64,000 nucleotides of DNA from an uncultured Coriobacteriaceae bacterium (GCA_902779675.1 CACZCK010000003.1:261259-325258); one strand, 5' to 3'; positions 28,275 through 36,894 are shown, numbered from the stretch's first letter. Notes: a model not told the origin generated them from the sequence alone. Numbers and translations: made by a program.

Positions 28275-29108
28275 TTAGCGCGTGACGGAGTCGGCGAGTG
28301 CCTGGGAGAGGGCGTCGGCGGCCTCGCCAGCCGCTGTCGACACCGCCCCGTCCGCCTCCGAAACGGCGGCGCCATCGAGCTCGCTCGCCTGCAGCAGCTC
28401 AAGCTCGGCGGCGATGGCCTTCCAGCGTTCCAGCGCCTTGCTCTGCCCCACCTCGAGGTTGCGCGCGATGGCAGAGGCGTTTGCGCCAGTGGCCTCGGGC
28501 GTCTCGAGCGCACGAAGCTGCTCGATGGTGTCCTGCGCCAGCTGGGCGGCCTCGGCAAGCGCGTCGTCGGTGCCGGTGTCGCCCCAGGCAGCCTTGCGCA
28601 GGCCCGTGGCCAGGGTGCTCGACGCGTCACGGTCTATGAGCACGAGCGAGCGCACATACTCGCGGACGTCCGCCTGCGCATTGGCATATGAGCTCGCCGG
28701 CAGCAGCGAGTCGATGGTGGGTTGGTAGAGACCCAGCTCGCTGTCGAGCAGGTCCTCCACAGTGGCGTCACCATCGATCTGCCAGTCTGGCTCCTGCTCG
28801 CCAAGGGGCTCGTCGTAGGGCGGCATACCCAGGCCGTCCATGTCCTGATGATTCTCGATGTACTCGTCGAGGTACTCCTCGTAGTGGTCGATGCCGTCCT
28901 CATAGGCCGTGCCGCCGGAGTCAACGAGGTCGAGCACCATCGACATGCATCCCGAGATGCCCGAGCCCAGAAGCACGAGAAACGCCACGGCAACCACCGC
29001 GATCACATAGGCCGTCCTGCCCGACTTTGCGTTGTCGGGCGACGTGGTGCCCGCCGCCGTCTCTATGACGCGCGGGGGTGCGCTGCGCCCGTCTTCCCAA
29101 TCAGCCAT
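28275..29108 (-). CDS. Hypothetical membrane-anchored protein
   Basis: A 277-residue protein with a 30-residue cytoplasmic start, one transmembrane helix (TAYVIAVVAVAFLVLLGSGISGCMSMVL) and an acidic extracellular domain (YEEYLDEYIENHQDMD...). The C-terminal half is Ala/Glu/Leu-rich and probably helical. No known domain recognised. RBS GGAGGAC precedes ATG 29108. It is separated from thyA by 41 bases; a shared transcript is possible. Confidence 0.7.
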   Translation of the reverse strand: MADWEDGRSAPPRVIETAAGTTSPDNAKSGRTAYVIAVVAVAFLVLLGSGISGCMSMVLDLVDSGGTAYEDGIDHYEEYLDEYIENHQDMDGLGMPPYDEPLGEQEPDWQIDGDATVEDLLDSELGLYQPTIDSLLPASSYANAQADVREYVRSLVLIDRDASSTLATGLRKAAWGDTGTDDALAEAAQLAQDTIEQLRALETPEATGANASAIARNLEVGQSKALERWKAIAAELELLQASELDGAAVSEADGAVSTAAGEAADALSQALADSVTR

Positions 29109-29170
29109 GGATGTCCTCCCTCGACGGCATGACGTTCCCATCATAGCCCTTGGCTGCCGCGTTGGCGCGT

Positions 29171-29194
29171 GTTTGGCGTGCCAGCACGCCAAAC
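29171..29194. terminator. Perfect 10-bp hairpin without U-tract
   Basis: GTTTGGCGTG-CCAG-CACGCCAAAC, between the NUDIX gene end (29229) and the membrane-protein start (29108) on the minus strand. Stable, but no T-run follows in either direction. Confidence 0.5.
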
Positions 29195-29228
29195 CCCCGC
29201 AGCCCTGCCAGCCTGACGGGCGTCATGC

Positions 29229-29645
29229 TCACAGATGCTGTGCGGCAAAGATCTGGTCCCAGAACATGCCCAGAATGCGTGCCACCTTGCGGTCGGCTGG
29301 AAGCCACTCGAGCCCAAAGAGCTCGTCGCGGCCCACCCAGCGGCCCTCGTCGTGCTCGCTCAACGTCAGCGACTCCCCCTTTGCCAGCTCGCACACGAAG
29401 CAGTCCATCTCCAGCTCGAAGGTCGGGTAGTCGTAGCTCACCGTGTCGAGCAGCCAGGTGGTCGCGAGGCGCGCGCCGAGCTCCTCGGCGATCTCGCGCC
29501 TCACGGCCTGCTCGGAGGTCTCGTCCTCCTCCACGCGCCCGCCGGGGAACTCCCATCCCGGACCGCACTGGCTCGCCGTCCTATGGGCGGCAAAGACGCT
29601 TCCCGCACGCTGGATGATGGCTGCAGCTACATGGACCTTGCTCAT
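29229..29645 (-). CDS. MutT-type NUDIX hydrolase
   Basis: A 138-residue NUDIX protein like 8-oxo-dGTP diphosphatase or CTP pyrophosphohydrolase. It begins VHVAAAIIQRAGSVFAAHRTA, has PGWEFPGGRVEEDETSEQAVRREIAEELG (complete Nudix box) and ends with the WLPADRKV segment typical of MutT. It would clean oxidised or surplus nucleotides in the cytoplasm. ATG 29645 follows GGAGG. Confidence 0.88.
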   Translation of the reverse strand: MSKVHVAAAIIQRAGSVFAAHRTASQCGPGWEFPGGRVEEDETSEQAVRREIAEELGARLATTWLLDTVSYDYPTFELEMDCFVCELAKGESLTLSEHDEGRWVGRDELFGLEWLPADRKVARILGMFWDQIFAAQHL

Positions 29646-29704
29646 ATAGAACCTCCGGCTCGCAATCGACGCAGCTGATTTTAACCCCTCAGAGATGCAT
29701 ACGT

Positions 29705-29741
29705 ATGCGGCGGGCGGCACCCCTCGGATGCCGCCCGCCGC
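29705..29741 (-). terminator. Perfect 14-bp hairpin after the lipoprotein gene
   Basis: TGCGGCGGGCGGCA with its exact complement and a 9-base loop, 30 bases beyond the stop of the lipoprotein at 29771. No U-tract. Confidence 0.55.
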
Positions 29742-29770
29742 ATTCGCTCGGGTTGGCTGCATTCTCCCAG

Positions 29771-30370
29771 TTAGATCTTCACGCCGCCGTACATGCTCTC
29801 CACCATGGCGGTGATGCTCTCCTCGTCGACGGTCCACTCGTCGCCATCCTTGGTGAACGTGAGCTCGGCCTGGCTGTCGACCGTCTCCTCGGTGGCGTCC
29901 AGCTTCTCGTAGAACTTCTGCATGAACGCCTTCATGAGCTCCTGCTCGGCGTTCTCCGAGGCCAGCAGGTCGGCGTAGTCATCGAGGTTGGAGGTGATCT
30001 CGGCGGCTGCGGCCTCGGCGGCCGCGCCGAGGTCCACGTTGGTGTAGGTGAGGCTCGCCGTTGCGTCCTTGCCGTCAATGCGCACGTCATCGACCGTGTA
30101 GTCGAACTTGGCGAAGCAGTGGCCCAGAAACTCGTAGGGGTCGACGCCATACTGCTCGAGCGAGCTCATGTCGATTTCGGACTCGTCGATGTAGGTGCTC
30201 AGTGTCTCCTCGGTGGGGTTCTTGAGCAGGTCCATGCTCTGGGTCACGGCCGCGCGGATGAGCTCCTCATCGTTCTTTGCGCAGCCCGTCACGCCCACGG
30301 TAAGGGCAAGGCCGAGCATTGCCACCAACAGGGATGTCATCAGGCGCCTGATGCCGATGCGGTCGTTCAT
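29771..30370 (-). CDS. Putative lipoprotein
   Basis: A 199-residue lipoprotein: signal peptide with lipobox VGVTGCAK (Cys30), then a soluble domain with LIRAAVTQSMDLLKNPTEETL and a helical middle (AAAEAAAAEITSNL). The pattern recalls small DUF5105-like lipoproteins of Gram-positive bacteria, but that is only a suggestion. Probably exposed on the outer face of the membrane; function unknown. Its start lies 55 bases beyond the stop of the PLP-enzyme-like gene. Confidence 0.75.
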   Translation of the reverse strand: MNDRIGIRRLMTSLLVAMLGLALTVGVTGCAKNDEELIRAAVTQSMDLLKNPTEETLSTYIDESEIDMSSLEQYGVDPYEFLGHCFAKFDYTVDDVRIDGKDATASLTYTNVDLGAAAEAAAAEITSNLDDYADLLASENAEQELMKAFMQKFYEKLDATEETVDSQAELTFTKDGDEWTVDEESITAMVESMYGGVKI

Positions 30371-30425
30371 GTCTGCTCTCCCTCTTTCGAACGTATGCGT
30401 TGCGTCCAACCATACCAAAACGCCA

Positions 30426-31142
30426 TCATGCGGTGCTATCTCTGGCGCCCAAACCACCCACTGCAAGGCATCGCTCGAGCTCGAGGACCTGTTCGCGCGG
30501 GTCGCCGTCCGTGCAGATGACGCGCTCCCAGTCGTCGCACCCCAGCAGGCGCACATCCATGACGGGCCCAAAGCCGTGCTCCAGGGTGCGTGCCGCCGTC
30601 GCAAACGAGGGGTCGCCCTTGAGTCCCGGATAGCGTACGGCCTCAATCCGAGGGTGGCAGCGCAGGTAGTTGGCCACTACCTGGGCGGCGTCGCTCGAGG
30701 CGCGCCAACTCGCGGCCCGCCTTTGGGCGAGCTTCCCCACGCGCTCGAGGTCTCCCTCACCCACCTGAGTCATGTTGCCCAATAGCCCCGTGGCACCAGG
30801 CAGGCCACGCTCGCAGTCCCGCGCAAGCGCCGCCACGCAGCAGTCGTTGGCCAGACCAACCAAGGCCACGTGAGCACTCAGTCGCACCGCCGCGCAGCCG
30901 TCTGGCCCGCAGGCGGTCGCATCAACGAGCAGGGGCTTGTCCTTCTCGCGCGCCTCTCTGCCAAGGGCTCTCAGGTCCGCACACGTCACAGGGCGCCCGT
31001 CCAGCACCGTCACGATTCCCACCTGCGCGTAAGCCGCGAGCGCTGCGCCAACCTCCTCGGCGGACGACGCCAGAAGCAGCGCCGTGCGCGCACCGAGCAT
31101 GCGGGCGAGCGTCTGGGAGATGCCGCGCGAAGACTCCTGCAT
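30426..31142 (-). CDS. Degenerate cystathionine gamma-synthase-like protein lacking the PLP lysine
   Basis: A 238-residue protein matching the C-terminal two thirds of the Cys/Met metabolism PLP-enzyme fold: TVLDGRPVTCADLRALGREA..., LLVDATACG, then GNMTQVGEGDLERV and the diagnostic YLRCHPRIEAVRYPGLKGDPSF. Where the family has S-A-T-K-Y with the PLP-binding lysine, this protein reads LSAHVALVGLAND, with no lysine. The usual length is about 380, so it is short at the N-terminus. It is probably a non-catalytic paralogue, or a decaying gene that has kept its frame. Follows the repeat-helix gene by 2 bases. Confidence 0.6.
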   Translation of the reverse strand: MQESSRGISQTLARMLGARTALLLASSAEEVGAALAAYAQVGIVTVLDGRPVTCADLRALGREAREKDKPLLVDATACGPDGCAAVRLSAHVALVGLANDCCVAALARDCERGLPGATGLLGNMTQVGEGDLERVGKLAQRRAASWRASSDAAQVVANYLRCHPRIEAVRYPGLKGDPSFATAARTLEHGFGPVMDVRLLGCDDWERVICTDGDPREQVLELERCLAVGGLGARDSTA

Positions 31143-31144
31143 GC

Positions 31145-31702
31145 CTACTCGACCTCGGGCTCCTCGAGCTCCTCGGACTCCTGTGCGGCAGCATCCAGCT
31201 CGGCGCCCTCCGACGGGGCGACCTCTATCTCCAGCGCCTCCTTGACGGCTGCACCGATGACGCCGTCACCATCGAGGTCGGTGTTGGTCTTCTCCTCCAA
31301 AAAGTCGAAGGCCGCCTCGAGCATGCCCGTGGCCCATTCGCGGGCGCGCTCCGCATGGGGTTTGGCCTTGCCAGCCAGCTCGCCAGCCGTCTCGCGCGCC
31401 TGGTCCACATAGGGCTGCGCCTGCTCGGCGAGGTCGTTCGCACGGTCACGTGCCTGCTCGACGTAGGGCTGTGCCTGCTGCGCGAGCTCGTCGGCCTTGT
31501 CACGGGCCTTCTCGGCCAGCGGCGTCACCGCGTCGCGTGCCTGGTCCACGTAGGGCTTGGCCTTCTCGGCCAGAGGCGTCACCGCCTCGCGCGCCTGGTC
31601 CACGTACGGCTTCGCCTTCGTGCCGAGGTCCTCGGCCACATCCGAGGCCTGGTCGGCAAGGTCGTTCGCGCGCTGCCTGATGTTGTCCATGTCGATAGCC
31701 AT
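31145..31702 (-). CDS. Amphipathic-repeat protein with EF-hand-like loop
   Basis: A 185-residue acidic protein. Residues 27-126 are about five copies of an 18-residue unit (consensus LAEKAKPYVDQARDAVTP) plus one short unit; 18 residues make exactly five helical turns, so PYV and QAR keep one face, as in apolipoprotein- or LEA-like helices that lie on membranes. Residues 142-150 (DLDGDGVIG) match an EF-hand calcium loop core. The tail is Glu-rich. ATG 31702 is preferred over ATG 31708 because AAGGAG would be only 2 bases from the latter. Function unknown. Confidence 0.7.
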   Translation of the reverse strand: MAIDMDNIRQRANDLADQASDVAEDLGTKAKPYVDQAREAVTPLAEKAKPYVDQARDAVTPLAEKARDKADELAQQAQPYVEQARDRANDLAEQAQPYVDQARETAGELAGKAKPHAERAREWATGMLEAAFDFLEEKTNTDLDGDGVIGAAVKEALEIEVAPSEGAELDAAAQESEELEEPEVE

Positions 31703-31910
31703 ACCCATCGCTCCTTCTTCCGGGTCGGTGGCGCAATGCGCGCCACTGGTCACATTGTGCCCCTCGAAGGCCGATGCCATCCGCGCCTTTCGCCCAGCAA
31801 CGAAAAAGCAGCCACCGAGCGCAAGCATCCACGCCAGGTGCGCGGCCGCGGCATGAGAAAGGAGCCCGCGGCACCAGGGCCACGGGCTCCCCATCACGTT
31901 GTTCGATACT

Positions 31911-33677
31911 CTAGCCGCGACGCTCGGCGATCTCGGCGCAGACCTGCGCGATGAACTCGTCCAGCTGGGCGGGATGGGTCTCGTTGGAGCGGTCGCGCAC
32001 GCTGATGTTGCCGGCCTCCTTCTCCTTCTCACCCAAGATGAGCATGTAGGGCACGCGGTCGATGGCACGTGCCTCGCGGATCTTGTAGCCGATCTTCTCG
32101 TCGCGCTCGTCGACCTTCACGCGCACGCCCGCCTTGCGCAGGGCATCGCCCACCTCGAGGGCGTAGTCGCGCGTCTTCTCGGAGACGGGCAGCACCTTGA
32201 CCTGGCAGGGCGAGAGCCACGTGGGGAACTTGCCTGCGTACTGCTCGGTAAGCATGCCAATAAAGCGCTCGAAGCTGCCGAAGCCCGCGCGATGGATCAT
32301 GATCGGGCGATGCTTCTCGCCGTCGGCGCCGGTGTACTCGAGCTCGAAGTTCTGCGGCAGCTGGAAGTCGAGCTGGATGGTGCCGCACTGCCACGTGCGG
32401 CCCAGGCAGTCCTCCAGGTGGAAGTCGATCTTGGGACCGTAGAAGGCGCCGTCGCCCTCATTGAGGATGTAGTCGACACCCATGGTCTCGAGCGCCTTGC
32501 GCAGACCTTCCTCGGCGAGCTCCCAATCCTCGTCAGAGCCCATGGAATTGTCGGGACGGGTGGAGAGCTCCACATGGTACGGGAAGCCGAACTGCTGGTA
32601 GTAGGTGGTAATGAGATGCGCCGTCTCGGTGACCAGATCGGTGATCTGGTCGGGACGAATAAAGAGGTGCGCGTCGTCCTGGGTGAAGGAGCGCACGCGG
32701 AACAGGCCATGAAGGGCGCCGCGCAGCTCGTGACGGTGGTCGAGGCCGGCCTCGGCGAGCTTGAGCGGCAGGTCGCGGTAGCTGCGGGGCTTGCTCTTGT
32801 AGATGAGGCAGGCGCCCGGGCAGTTCATCGGCTTGACGGCGTAGTCCTCCTCGTCGATGAGCGTGGTGTACATGTTCTCCTTGTAGTGGTCCCAGTGACC
32901 GGAGGTCTCCCACAGCTTGCGCGAGAGGATGATGGGCGTCTGCACCTCCTCGTAGCGGTACTCGTTCTGCATGTCGTGCCAGTAGTCCATGAGGGCGTTC
33001 TTGAGACGCATGCCATTAGGCAGCCAGAACGGGAAGCCCGGGCCCTCGTCGGCCATCATGAAGAGCTCCATCTCCTGGCCGATGCGACGGTGATCGCGCT
33101 TCTTGGCCTCCTCGAGGAAGGCAAGATGGGCGTCGAGGTCGGCCTTACTGGCAAAGGCGATGCCGTTGATGCGGGTGAGCATCTTGTTGTTGGCGTCGTT
33201 CTTCCAGTAGGCGCCGCTCACGCCAGTGAGCTTGAAGGCCTTGAGCGCCTTGGTGTACATGAGGTGCGGGCCCACGCACATGTCGACGTACTCGCCCTGC
33301 TTGTAGAAGGTGATGCGAGCGTCCTCGGGCAGGTCGCCGATGTGCTCGACCTTGTACTTCTCGCCACGGTCGGCCATGTGGGCGATGGCCTCCTCGCGCG
33401 GCAGCTCGTAGGTCTCGAACTTGAGGTTCTCCTTGCAGATCTTGCGCATCTCGGCCTCGATCTGAGGGAAGTCGTCCTCGCTGATCTTGACGCCCTCGGG
33501 CAGGTCGACGTCGTAGTAGAAGCCGTTGTCGGTGGCAGGGCCATAGGCAAAGTCGGCCTCGGGGTACAGGCGCTTGATGGCCTGAGCCAGGATGTGCGCA
33601 GCGCTGTGACGAATGACGTGCAGCTCCTCGCCCTCGGGGCACTCGTCCACGTGGCCGTCGTTGTACAGGATCTTCAT
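31911..33677 (-). CDS. thrS: Threonyl-tRNA synthetase (form without TGS domain)
   Basis: A 588-residue class II synthetase charging tRNA-Thr. The chain starts almost directly with the editing domain (HVIRHSAAHILAQAIKRLYP, HxxxH site), so the N-terminal TGS domain of the usual 640-residue enzyme is absent. The catalytic core shows KPMNCPGACLIYKS (zinc Cys), FRVRSFTQDDAHLF (motif 2) and HRAGFGSFERFIG (motif 3); the anticodon-binding domain ends the protein. ATG 33677 follows AAGGAGG. A leader with two competing hairpins and a tiny ORF lies upstream. Confidence 0.95.
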   Translation of the reverse strand: MKILYNDGHVDECPEGEELHVIRHSAAHILAQAIKRLYPEADFAYGPATDNGFYYDVDLPEGVKISEDDFPQIEAEMRKICKENLKFETYELPREEAIAHMADRGEKYKVEHIGDLPEDARITFYKQGEYVDMCVGPHLMYTKALKAFKLTGVSGAYWKNDANNKMLTRINGIAFASKADLDAHLAFLEEAKKRDHRRIGQEMELFMMADEGPGFPFWLPNGMRLKNALMDYWHDMQNEYRYEEVQTPIILSRKLWETSGHWDHYKENMYTTLIDEEDYAVKPMNCPGACLIYKSKPRSYRDLPLKLAEAGLDHRHELRGALHGLFRVRSFTQDDAHLFIRPDQITDLVTETAHLITTYYQQFGFPYHVELSTRPDNSMGSDEDWELAEEGLRKALETMGVDYILNEGDGAFYGPKIDFHLEDCLGRTWQCGTIQLDFQLPQNFELEYTGADGEKHRPIMIHRAGFGSFERFIGMLTEQYAGKFPTWLSPCQVKVLPVSEKTRDYALEVGDALRKAGVRVKVDERDEKIGYKIREARAIDRVPYMLILGEKEKEAGNISVRDRSNETHPAQLDEFIAQVCAEIAERRG

Positions 33678-33734
33678 GGGAACCTCCTTGGGTGTCTGCT
33701 GGCAGGCGAGCCGCGCCAACCAGCCGCGTCAGGC

Positions 33735-33767
33735 AAAAGAAAAGCTCGTGCCAAGCGGCTCCGAGCT
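33735..33767 (-). terminator. Attenuator-type terminator in the thrS leader
   Basis: On the minus strand AGCTCG...CGAGCT with an inner GCC/GGC pair, followed at once by TTTTCTTTT: a textbook intrinsic terminator located 58 bases before the thrS start codon. A terminator between promoter and gene implies regulated read-through. Confidence 0.75.
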
Positions 33768-33772
33768 ACAGG

Positions 33773-33818
33773 CGGCGCTTGTCGATAGGCCATGGGCCGT
33801 ACGAGGTGACAAGCGCCG
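33773..33818 (-). promoter_or_regulatory. Competing hairpin in the thrS leader
   Basis: Perfect 11-base-pair stem (minus strand CGGCGCTTGTC with GACAAGCGCCG) immediately upstream of the terminator. Its 3' arm contains CAAGCG, complementary to CGCTTG inside the terminator loop, so a 2:3 anti-terminator pairing can form when the first stem is blocked. Confidence 0.6.
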
Positions 33819-33819
33819 A

Positions 33820-33846
33820 TTAAGTCTGGGATTGCTGGTTGGGCAT
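33820..33846 (-). CDS. Candidate thrS leader peptide (8 codons)
   Basis: ATG 33846 behind a purine-rich GGAAGGAACGGAG encodes MPNQQSQT and stops with TAA two bases before the first leader hairpin. A ribosome finishing or stalling on it would cover the 5' arm of that hairpin. Its last sense codon is a threonine codon (ACT), which would link charging of tRNA-Thr to read-through. A single Thr codon is weak evidence, so this is a hypothesis. Confidence 0.35.
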   Translation of the reverse strand: MPNQQSQT

Positions 33847-33881
33847 GGACTCCGTTCCTTCCCTGCGTTTTGCACCCGTCT

Positions 33882-33911
33882 GTTGTACCACATGAAGGCG
33901 CGCTCTGCCAG
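33882..33911 (-). promoter_or_regulatory. Candidate thrS promoter
   Basis: Minus-strand CTGGCA (-35) and TACAAC (-10) with an 18-base spacer; the same CTGGCA hexamer is seen before pckA. It would give a leader of about 200 bases containing the mini-ORF and both hairpins. Confidence 0.4.
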
Positions 33912-33979
33912 CGTCACGCAGGCCGTCACGCCACCGCTAGAATCGCGGTCAGGCACTCGCAACGGGGAAGGCAGCCGCC

Positions 33980-34756
33980 TTATTCCGCCCCGGGAGCACG
34001 CCCGGCAAGCGCCTCGAAGACCTCGTCGACGGTGCCGCCAAGCTCCTGCCCGCTCAGCTGGTCGAAGAAGCCCGCCTTGATGCCCTCCTCGCCAAGCATG
34101 GTGACGGTGAACACGTCGTGGCTCTTGCTCACGAAGACCAGGCAGCGTTGCAGCGAGGGGCCGTGCACCACACCTACGGCGCTGTTGTCGGCGTACTCCA
34201 CGTCCTCGCACTCCATGACCTTCTTGGCCAGGGCATCGAAGGTCTTCTTGGCGTTGGAGTAGCCGCTGGTCACGATGCGATAGCTGGCCGAGCCCTCCAC
34301 AGCACCCGCGTCCAGCTCGCTGATCTTGTCGCTGGCGAGCGGCTTGCCGTCCGCGCCGTTGACCACCACCGCGGCCGAGCCGTCCTCTTTGACCCACATG
34401 CGGTTGCGCTCGTCCCAGCTGTAGTCCTGCTGCTGCATGAGCGCGCTCAGCTGGCCTCCCTTGAGCTCTGCAAGGGCATACACCGTCACGTCGCCGCGCC
34501 GGTCGAGACACTCGTCGGCCCAGGTGCCCAGCGCCGCATCGCCCTCCATGCGGCCCTGACCTGCGGGTGCCGTGTCCTCGGCGTCATTTGCCTGCGCGTC
34601 CTGTTGCAGCTCGCTTGTGGCCTGCTCGTCGGACGACGAGCTCGCACCGGAGGTCGCACATCCCGGCAGCAGCACCAGCGAGCCCGCAAGCGCGGCCGCC
34701 AGTGCCAGCCCCGCCATGCCACGAGATGCGTCGATGCCGCTATGCCTGATGCTCAT
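33980..34756 (-). CDS. Hypothetical lipoprotein
   Basis: A 257-residue lipoprotein: signal peptide with lipobox LLPGCATS, a Ser/Asp/Gln-rich linker of about 45 residues, then a soluble domain beginning GTWADECLDRRGDVTVYAL. No known domain recognised. RBS AGGAGG before ATG 34756. A stand-alone gene with probable surface location. Confidence 0.72.
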   Translation of the reverse strand: MSIRHSGIDASRGMAGLALAAALAGSLVLLPGCATSGASSSSDEQATSELQQDAQANDAEDTAPAGQGRMEGDAALGTWADECLDRRGDVTVYALAELKGGQLSALMQQQDYSWDERNRMWVKEDGSAAVVVNGADGKPLASDKISELDAGAVEGSASYRIVTSGYSNAKKTFDALAKKVMECEDVEYADNSAVGVVHGPSLQRCLVFVSKSHDVFTVTMLGEEGIKAGFFDQLSGQELGGTVDEVFEALAGRAPGAE

Positions 34757-34933
34757 GAGTACCTCCTGACGCGCCACGGGCCCAGGGGCCACGGGGCGCT
34801 CGTGCGAGCCGCGTGCCGCCCTATCGTCTCACACCACCGCCGCCCATGCCACACTCGCCCTACGGGTACACAAGATTGAGACCGAAGACGCCGGGCGCTA
34901 GAATCGGTCAGCAGGCCACGTCGGAGGAAACGC

Positions 34934-35704
34934 ATGGACAAGGATCGGGCCCTCGAGGCCTTTCGCAGCTACGTGTCGGCGTACGACGCAAGCAATCCGC
35001 GAATCGCACTCAAGGTGGAACACACCCTGCACGTGACCGAGCTCTGCGAGCGCATCGCGCGCTCTGCCGACATCGCCGCTGCCGACATCGATCTCGCTTG
35101 GCTTCTGGGCCTGTTGCATGACATCGGTCGCTTCGAGCAGGTCAGGCGATTCGATACCTTTGCCGACGCGCGGTCCGTGAGCCACGCCGCCCTTGGCGCA
35201 GAGGTGCTCTTCGAACGCGATGCGACGGGATCGCAGCTCATCCGGTCATTCTGCGAAGAGGGAGACGACGAGCTCATCCGCACGGCAGTGGCGACGCACA
35301 GCTCCTACCGCCTGCCCGAGGGCCTAGACCCGCGTACGCGCACCCTCTGCGAGATCCTGCGCGATGCCGACAAGATCGACATCCTGCGCGTCAACTGCAT
35401 CTGTCCCATCGAGGCGATCTATGGGGTCAGCGAGGCCGACATGCGTGCCAGCGCCGTCTCTGAGGAGTGTGTGCGCATCTTCTACCAGCACCGATGCCTG
35501 CCGCGTGGCGTGCGTAGGCACAACGCCGACATCATGCTGGGACACATCTGCTTTGCCTGGGAGATCGTCTTCGACGAGAGCCTAGCCATCGTGCGCGAGC
35601 AGGGCCATCTGGCGCAGATGCTCTCGCGCACGTGGGAACTCCCCCAGACGCAGAACGCCTTCGACCAGATGGCTCGCCACATGCGTGCGGAGCTGGGCAT
35701 CTAG
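34934..35704 (+). CDS. HD domain phosphohydrolase
   Basis: A 256-residue metal-dependent HD protein. The metal ligands are visible: VEHTLHV (first His), LLGLLHDIGRFEQ (HD), VATHSSYRL (later His) and ILRDADKIDILRV (Asp). Such proteins are phosphohydrolases acting on nucleotides or related phosphoesters; the substrate cannot be told. GTCGGAGGAAACGC precedes ATG 34934. Monocistronic and divergent from the lipoprotein gene. Confidence 0.87.
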   Translation: MDKDRALEAFRSYVSAYDASNPRIALKVEHTLHVTELCERIARSADIAAADIDLAWLLGLLHDIGRFEQVRRFDTFADARSVSHAALGAEVLFERDATGSQLIRSFCEEGDDELIRTAVATHSSYRLPEGLDPRTRTLCEILRDADKIDILRVNCICPIEAIYGVSEADMRASAVSEECVRIFYQHRCLPRGVRRHNADIMLGHICFAWEIVFDESLAIVREQGHLAQMLSRTWELPQTQNAFDQMARHMRAELGI

Positions 35705-35844
35705 CCAGGACGACACGCGAAGGCCCGCCAGATTCGTATCACGGCAGCGTACACGCACCGAAACCCGCGGGTATGGGTCGACAGCGTTCCCCGGCCTGTC
35801 CCGGTGTGAGGAACGAAGGCCAAGGAGAGCCGCTTCATCTTTCG

Positions 35845-36801
35845 CTATCGCGCCTCGTGAGAGAACAGGCCGTGCAGACGCCCGAACACTGCCGGCGCTG
35901 CGGCCACGGCGGTGAAGAAGGCCACAACGTGCTTGACCAGCTCGCCGGCATAGGCTCCGCCCAGCGCGACGGCAGCCCCTCCCACCTGCTTGTAGGCACA
36001 GAGCGTGAGCAGGCCGCCCACCACCAGGCGCGCGATGCCCTCCGCCACGGTGAGCCCGCCCGCCTGGAAGCGCACATAGCGTCGCTCGACAAACCACCCA
36101 AGCAGAATGCCGAGGAAGGCCCCTGCCGCCTTGTAGCAGCTATCTATCATGTCGGCCGGATTCACCAGCAGCTGTCCGTCCGCATAGTCGAGCGGATAGG
36201 GCTTGACTGTCACAAAGACCAGGAAAAGCACCGTGGTCAGCACGCCGGCGACCGTCGCCTGGGCGTCGCGGCCCTCCTTGGCCTCGATCCAGGGAAGCAC
36301 GCGGTTGGTCAGCGCCACGAACGCGCAGCCCTCTATCAGGCCTACCACCACGTCTTGCGGCGTGTGGACGCCCAGGAAGTTCCGTGAGAAGCCGATGAGC
36401 AGGGTGAAGAGCGCGCAGACAACCGCGACCCACCGGCGCTCGCGCCACCTCAGCGCCACGGCGCTGAGCATGCTGGCACTCGACTGCGTGTGCCCACTGG
36501 GGAACGAGTAGCCGCCCGCACCGGCCAGGGCCGCGGGATCCGGCACGATGCGCGTGTCGCGCACCCACGGCCGATAGGCACAGACGGTGTTCTTCACCAG
36601 CTGGTTGAACACGGTGCTCGAGCCGTAGGCCAACAGGGCGAACTGCCCACAGGCCTTGTCGAGACACCAGTAGATCAGGCACGGGACCACCATCGCGACG
36701 GCCATAGCCGCCTCCGAACCCATAAACGTGAAGAACGCCTGGATAGCAGGCGCAGCCGTCTGGCGGACGCCCTGCAGCCACAGCAGGAAGTCGATGTCCA
36801 T
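35845..36801 (-). CDS. PAP2 superfamily membrane phosphatase
   Basis: A 318-residue multi-pass protein with about eight hydrophobic helices and the three PAP2 motifs: KNTVCAYRPWVRD, YSFPSGHTQSSAS and GFSRNFLGVHTPQDVVVG. PAP2 enzymes dephosphorylate lipid phosphates such as undecaprenyl diphosphate or phosphatidic acid at the outer membrane face. ATG 36801 follows AAAGGA. The gap between this gene and the HD gene (140 bases) is without features. Confidence 0.87.
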   Translation of the reverse strand: MDIDFLLWLQGVRQTAAPAIQAFFTFMGSEAAMAVAMVVPCLIYWCLDKACGQFALLAYGSSTVFNQLVKNTVCAYRPWVRDTRIVPDPAALAGAGGYSFPSGHTQSSASMLSAVALRWRERRWVAVVCALFTLLIGFSRNFLGVHTPQDVVVGLIEGCAFVALTNRVLPWIEAKEGRDAQATVAGVLTTVLFLVFVTVKPYPLDYADGQLLVNPADMIDSCYKAAGAFLGILLGWFVERRYVRFQAGGLTVAEGIARLVVGGLLTLCAYKQVGGAAVALGGAYAGELVKHVVAFFTAVAAAPAVFGRLHGLFSHEAR

Positions 36802-36894
36802 GGACGATCCTTTCGAAACGAGACAATCGCTCCCTATGGTAGCGGGTCGCACCAAAGCTTTCCTGAAAAAGCCGCACGTTGGCAGACCAGATGG

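Noticed and set aside
33677-33911. T-box riboswitch for thrS
   Set aside because: The conserved T-box core sequence and specifier-loop arrangement are absent; only a hairpin, a terminator and a mini-ORF are seen.
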